A stretch of DNA of 64,000 nucleotides from the NCBI RefSeq assembly GCF_014192055.1, contig NZ_JACHXM010000007.1, forward strand, positions 62,001 through 126,000, in the 5' to 3' direction. The position numbers and the translations under genes are program-made. This DNA comes from Halomonas organivorans. GTDB lineage: Bacteria; Pseudomonadota; Gammaproteobacteria; Pseudomonadales; Halomonadaceae. Below, in pieces: positions 62,173 to 64,000 of this stretch. The notes under the pieces were generated by a model. It saw only the letters and a program-made list of their open reading frames with translations, made no database searches and was not told where the DNA came from. Position 1 is the first letter of the stretch, and each line of letters opens with the position of its first letter.

Positions 62173-63450
62173 TCAGGCGCGGGATCCCTCGGTAGAAGCG
62201 TCCTCGCCGCCCACCTCGGCGATGCGCTCGCCCTCGCTGCGGCCGATCACGGCGCTGCCGACCAGGTCGCCGGTGACGTTGAGCGCCGTGCAGCCCATGC
62301 CGACCAGGGCGTCGATGGCGGTGAGCAGCGCCACCGCCTCGATCGGCAGGCCGACCTGGGCGAATACCGTGGCGATCATCACGATGCCGGCGCCGGGCAC
62401 CCCGGCGGTGCCCACCGAGATCAGCGTGCCGACCACCACGATCTGCGCCATGCTGGCCAGGTCCAGCGGGGCGCCCGCCACGTTGGCGGCGAACACCGCC
62501 GAGATGGCGATGCGGATCGCCGCGCCGTCCATGTTCAGGGTCGCGCCCAGCGGCAGGCTGAAGCCGTAGAGGCCGCGGGGCAGGCCCAGGCCGCGGGCGG
62601 CGTCCAGGGTCAGCGGCAGGGTCCCGGAGCTGCTCTGGGTGGCAAAGGCCGTAGCCATGGGCGTGCGCGCCTCGCGGAAGAAAGCCCGCGCCGGCACGCC
62701 GAAGCCCTTGAGCAGGCCCAGATAGACCAGCAGCTGCACGCCCAGTGCCACGTAGAGCACCACCACCATGTCGCCGAGCGACAGCAGCGTGCCCACGCCC
62801 TGCTCGGCCACGGTGCCGGCGACGATGGCGAACACGCCCACCGGCACCACGTGCAGGATGCCGCCCATCACCTTGAGGGTCACGGCGTTGAGCGCCTCGA
62901 TCAGCCCGGCCAGGCGCTCGCCCAGTTCACCGTGGGTCTCGGAGCGGCGCAGCTGGGCCACGGCGAGGCCGAACACCAGGGCGGTGAAGATGATACCGAG
63001 CAGGTCCTGGCCGGCGAAGGCCTCGACGATGTTGGTCGGCACGATGCCGAGCACCACCGAGAGGATGCCGGGGTTCTCGGGCACCGACACCGAGCCGGCG
63101 CCCTCGAGCGTCATGCCCTCCCCCGGCGACAGCAGGCTCGCCACTGCCAGGCCGACGACGATCGCCAGCGCCGAGGTCGCCAGGTAGTAGAGGAACACCT
63201 TGCGGCCGATGCGCCCCAGGCTGCCGGCCCGGCCCTGGTTGATGCCGGCCATCAGCGTGAACAGCACGATGGGCAGGATGATGAACTTCAACAGCCGCAT
63301 CAGCAGCTCGCCCAGCGGCGCCAGCGCCTCGCCGACGGCCGGGCCGCCGACCAGGCCGACCGCGGCGCCCAGCACCAGGGCAACGGTGACCCGCAGGATC
63401 AGCGAGGCATCGCGATAGCCGCGCCACAGGGATGTCAGGGGAGTGGACAT
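62173..63450 (-). CDS. Dicarboxylate/amino acid:cation symporter (DAACS family)
   Basis: A 425-residue GltP/DctA-type sodium or proton symporter. It shows LLMRLLKFIILPIVLFTLMAGI, the hairpin SSSGTLPLTLDAARGLGLPRGLYGF with serine-rich reentrant loop and NMDGAAIRIAISAVF, plus GAGIVMIATVFAQVGLP. It imports C4-dicarboxylates or glutamate/aspartate. The ATG at 63450 follows AAGAGG at 6 bases; a longer frame crosses the yghU terminator. The C-terminal SEGERIAEVGGEDASTEG tail is cytosolic. Confidence 0.9.
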   Translation of the reverse strand: MSTPLTSLWRGYRDASLILRVTVALVLGAAVGLVGGPAVGEALAPLGELLMRLLKFIILPIVLFTLMAGINQGRAGSLGRIGRKVFLYYLATSALAIVVGLAVASLLSPGEGMTLEGAGSVSVPENPGILSVVLGIVPTNIVEAFAGQDLLGIIFTALVFGLAVAQLRRSETHGELGERLAGLIEALNAVTLKVMGGILHVVPVGVFAIVAGTVAEQGVGTLLSLGDMVVVLYVALGVQLLVYLGLLKGFGVPARAFFREARTPMATAFATQSSSGTLPLTLDAARGLGLPRGLYGFSLPLGATLNMDGAAIRIAISAVFAANVAGAPLDLASMAQIVVVGTLISVGTAGVPGAGIVMIATVFAQVGLPIEAVALLTAIDALVGMGCTALNVTGDLVGSAVIGRSEGERIAEVGGEDASTEGSRA

Positions 63451-63470
63451 GATGACCTCTTGAAAACGAT

Positions 63471-63501
63471 AAGCGCCGCGGACCCTAGGCCCGCGGCGCT
63501 T
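63471..63501 (-). terminator. Terminator after yghU
   Basis: AAGCGCCGCGG (63471-63481) and CCGCGGCGCTT (63491-63501) pair as an 11 bp stem 21 bases after the yghU stop; on the minus strand ATCGTTTTC follows. It also lies in the leader of the symporter gene. Confidence 0.75.
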
Positions 63502-63521
63502 GATGTGCAAAGACCGGATGG

Positions 63522-64000
63522 TTAAGTGCTTATAACGTCTTGAGTCTTTTCCTTGAAGTCGCTGGCGTCGTGGCGCTCGTGCAGCTGCATTTGCGGCTCG
63601 CCGAAGGTGCGGTTGACCATGCGGCCACGCTGCACCGCCGGGCGGGCGTCGATCTCCTTGGCCCAGCGCAGCACGTGCTCGTACTCGTGCACGCTCAGGA
63701 ACTCGGCGGCGTCATAGAGCCGGCCCAGCACCAGCTGGCCGTACCAGGGCCAAGCGGCCATGTCGGCGATGGTGTAGTCGTCGCCGGCCAGGTAACGCGT
63801 CTCGGCCAGGCGGCGGTTCAGCACGTCCAACTGGCGCTTGGTTTCCATGGCGTAGCGGTCGATCGGGTACTCCAGCTTCTCCGGCGCGTAGGCGTAGAAG
63901 TGGCCGAAGCCGCCGCCGACGAAGGGCGCGCTGCCCATCTGCCAGAACAGCCAGTTCATGGTCTCGGTGCGCCCGGTGAGGGTGCCCGGCAGGAACTCGC
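63522..64000 (-). CDS. yghU: Glutathione S-transferase YghU, C-terminal part (partial)
   Basis: The 159 visible residues, continuing upstream past the window edge, match the C-terminal half of YghU: FLPGTLTGRTETMNWLFWQM, GGGFGHFYAYAPEKLEYPIDRYAMETKRQLDVL, AGDDYTIADMAAWPWYG and ERHDASDF. YghU is a glutathione-dependent oxidoreductase acting on glutathionyl-spermidine or disulfide substrates. The ATG at 63959 is internal, not the start, because TLTGRTET precedes it in frame. A terminator follows. Confidence 0.92.
   Translation of the reverse strand, partial: EFLPGTLTGRTETMNWLFWQMGSAPFVGGGFGHFYAYAPEKLEYPIDRYAMETKRQLDVLNRRLAETRYLAGDDYTIADMAAWPWYGQLVLGRLYDAAEFLSVHEYEHVLRWAKEIDARPAVQRGRMVNRTFGEPQMQLHERHDASDFKEKTQDVIST

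Overview
This window is GC-rich, gene-dense chromosomal DNA from a gammaproteobacterium, most likely Halomonadaceae (Halomonas or a near relative). The evidence is a BCCT choline transporter next to choline dehydrogenase, a ben/cat aromatic cluster, ArgP/ArgO, DbpA, YebC, YghU and NahR/NahG-like proteins of gammaproteobacterial type. The taxon is inferred from gene content and protein style, not from a marker gene. I see no insertion sequence, prophage, integrase, rRNA or CRISPR array. Both ends cut a gene (tesB at the left, yghU at the right).

Layout. 1-2.7 kb: the tesB end, a DmdA-like folate-dependent demethylase, a tRNA-Thr(CGT) with promoter and terminator, and an untracked 42-codon gene behind a palindromic promoter. 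2.7-15.4 kb: an aromatic catabolism island. A NahG-like salicylate hydroxylase diverges from a NahR-like regulator; then come a BenE transporter, a second BenE-family transporter, and benDCBA-catA-catC-catB (all read on the minus strand), with a CatM/BenM-type LysR gene diverging from catB. Benzoate (via BenABCD) and salicylate (via NahG) both give catechol, which CatA, CatB and CatC carry to the enol-lactone. catD and the beta-ketoadipate genes are not here. 15.4-17.2 kb: umuDC with an SOS box. 17.2-21.2 kb: betT-betA for choline uptake and oxidation. 21.2-27.4 kb: two paralogous MgtC/DUF4010 membrane proteins flanking ybaK, an EF-G-like GTPase, a heptamer tandem repeat and an SPW protein.

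27.4-34.2 kb: regulators and small enzymes (LysR/quinone reductase pair; MocR diverging from GNAT-paiB-GNAT; LysR diverging from a DUF1127 gene). 34.2-45 kb: housekeeping and stress genes (ABC exporter, quinone reductase, metal-ligand-free M24 protein, YebC, NlpE/META lipoprotein, DbpA, DUF4399, a second-type FtsH). 45-49.2 kb: a LuxP-like periplasmic binding protein translationally coupled to a 1014-residue PAS/GGDEF/EAL receptor, the most interesting signalling unit in the window. 49.4-64 kb: argO/argP, two small unknown genes, PhzF/LysR, an acetyltransferase, an S66 peptidase, a TPR-winged-helix regulator with a beta-propeller protein, TauE, AraC, CPBP, a cold-shock protein, a dicarboxylate symporter and yghU.

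The most novel-looking items are the LuxP-like/c-di-GMP receptor pair, a ~100 bp imperfect inverted repeat inside the ben operon, the pair of inverted DnaA-type boxes over a promoter, several exact palindromic operators that predict regulatory logic, and two short genes with strong expression signals.
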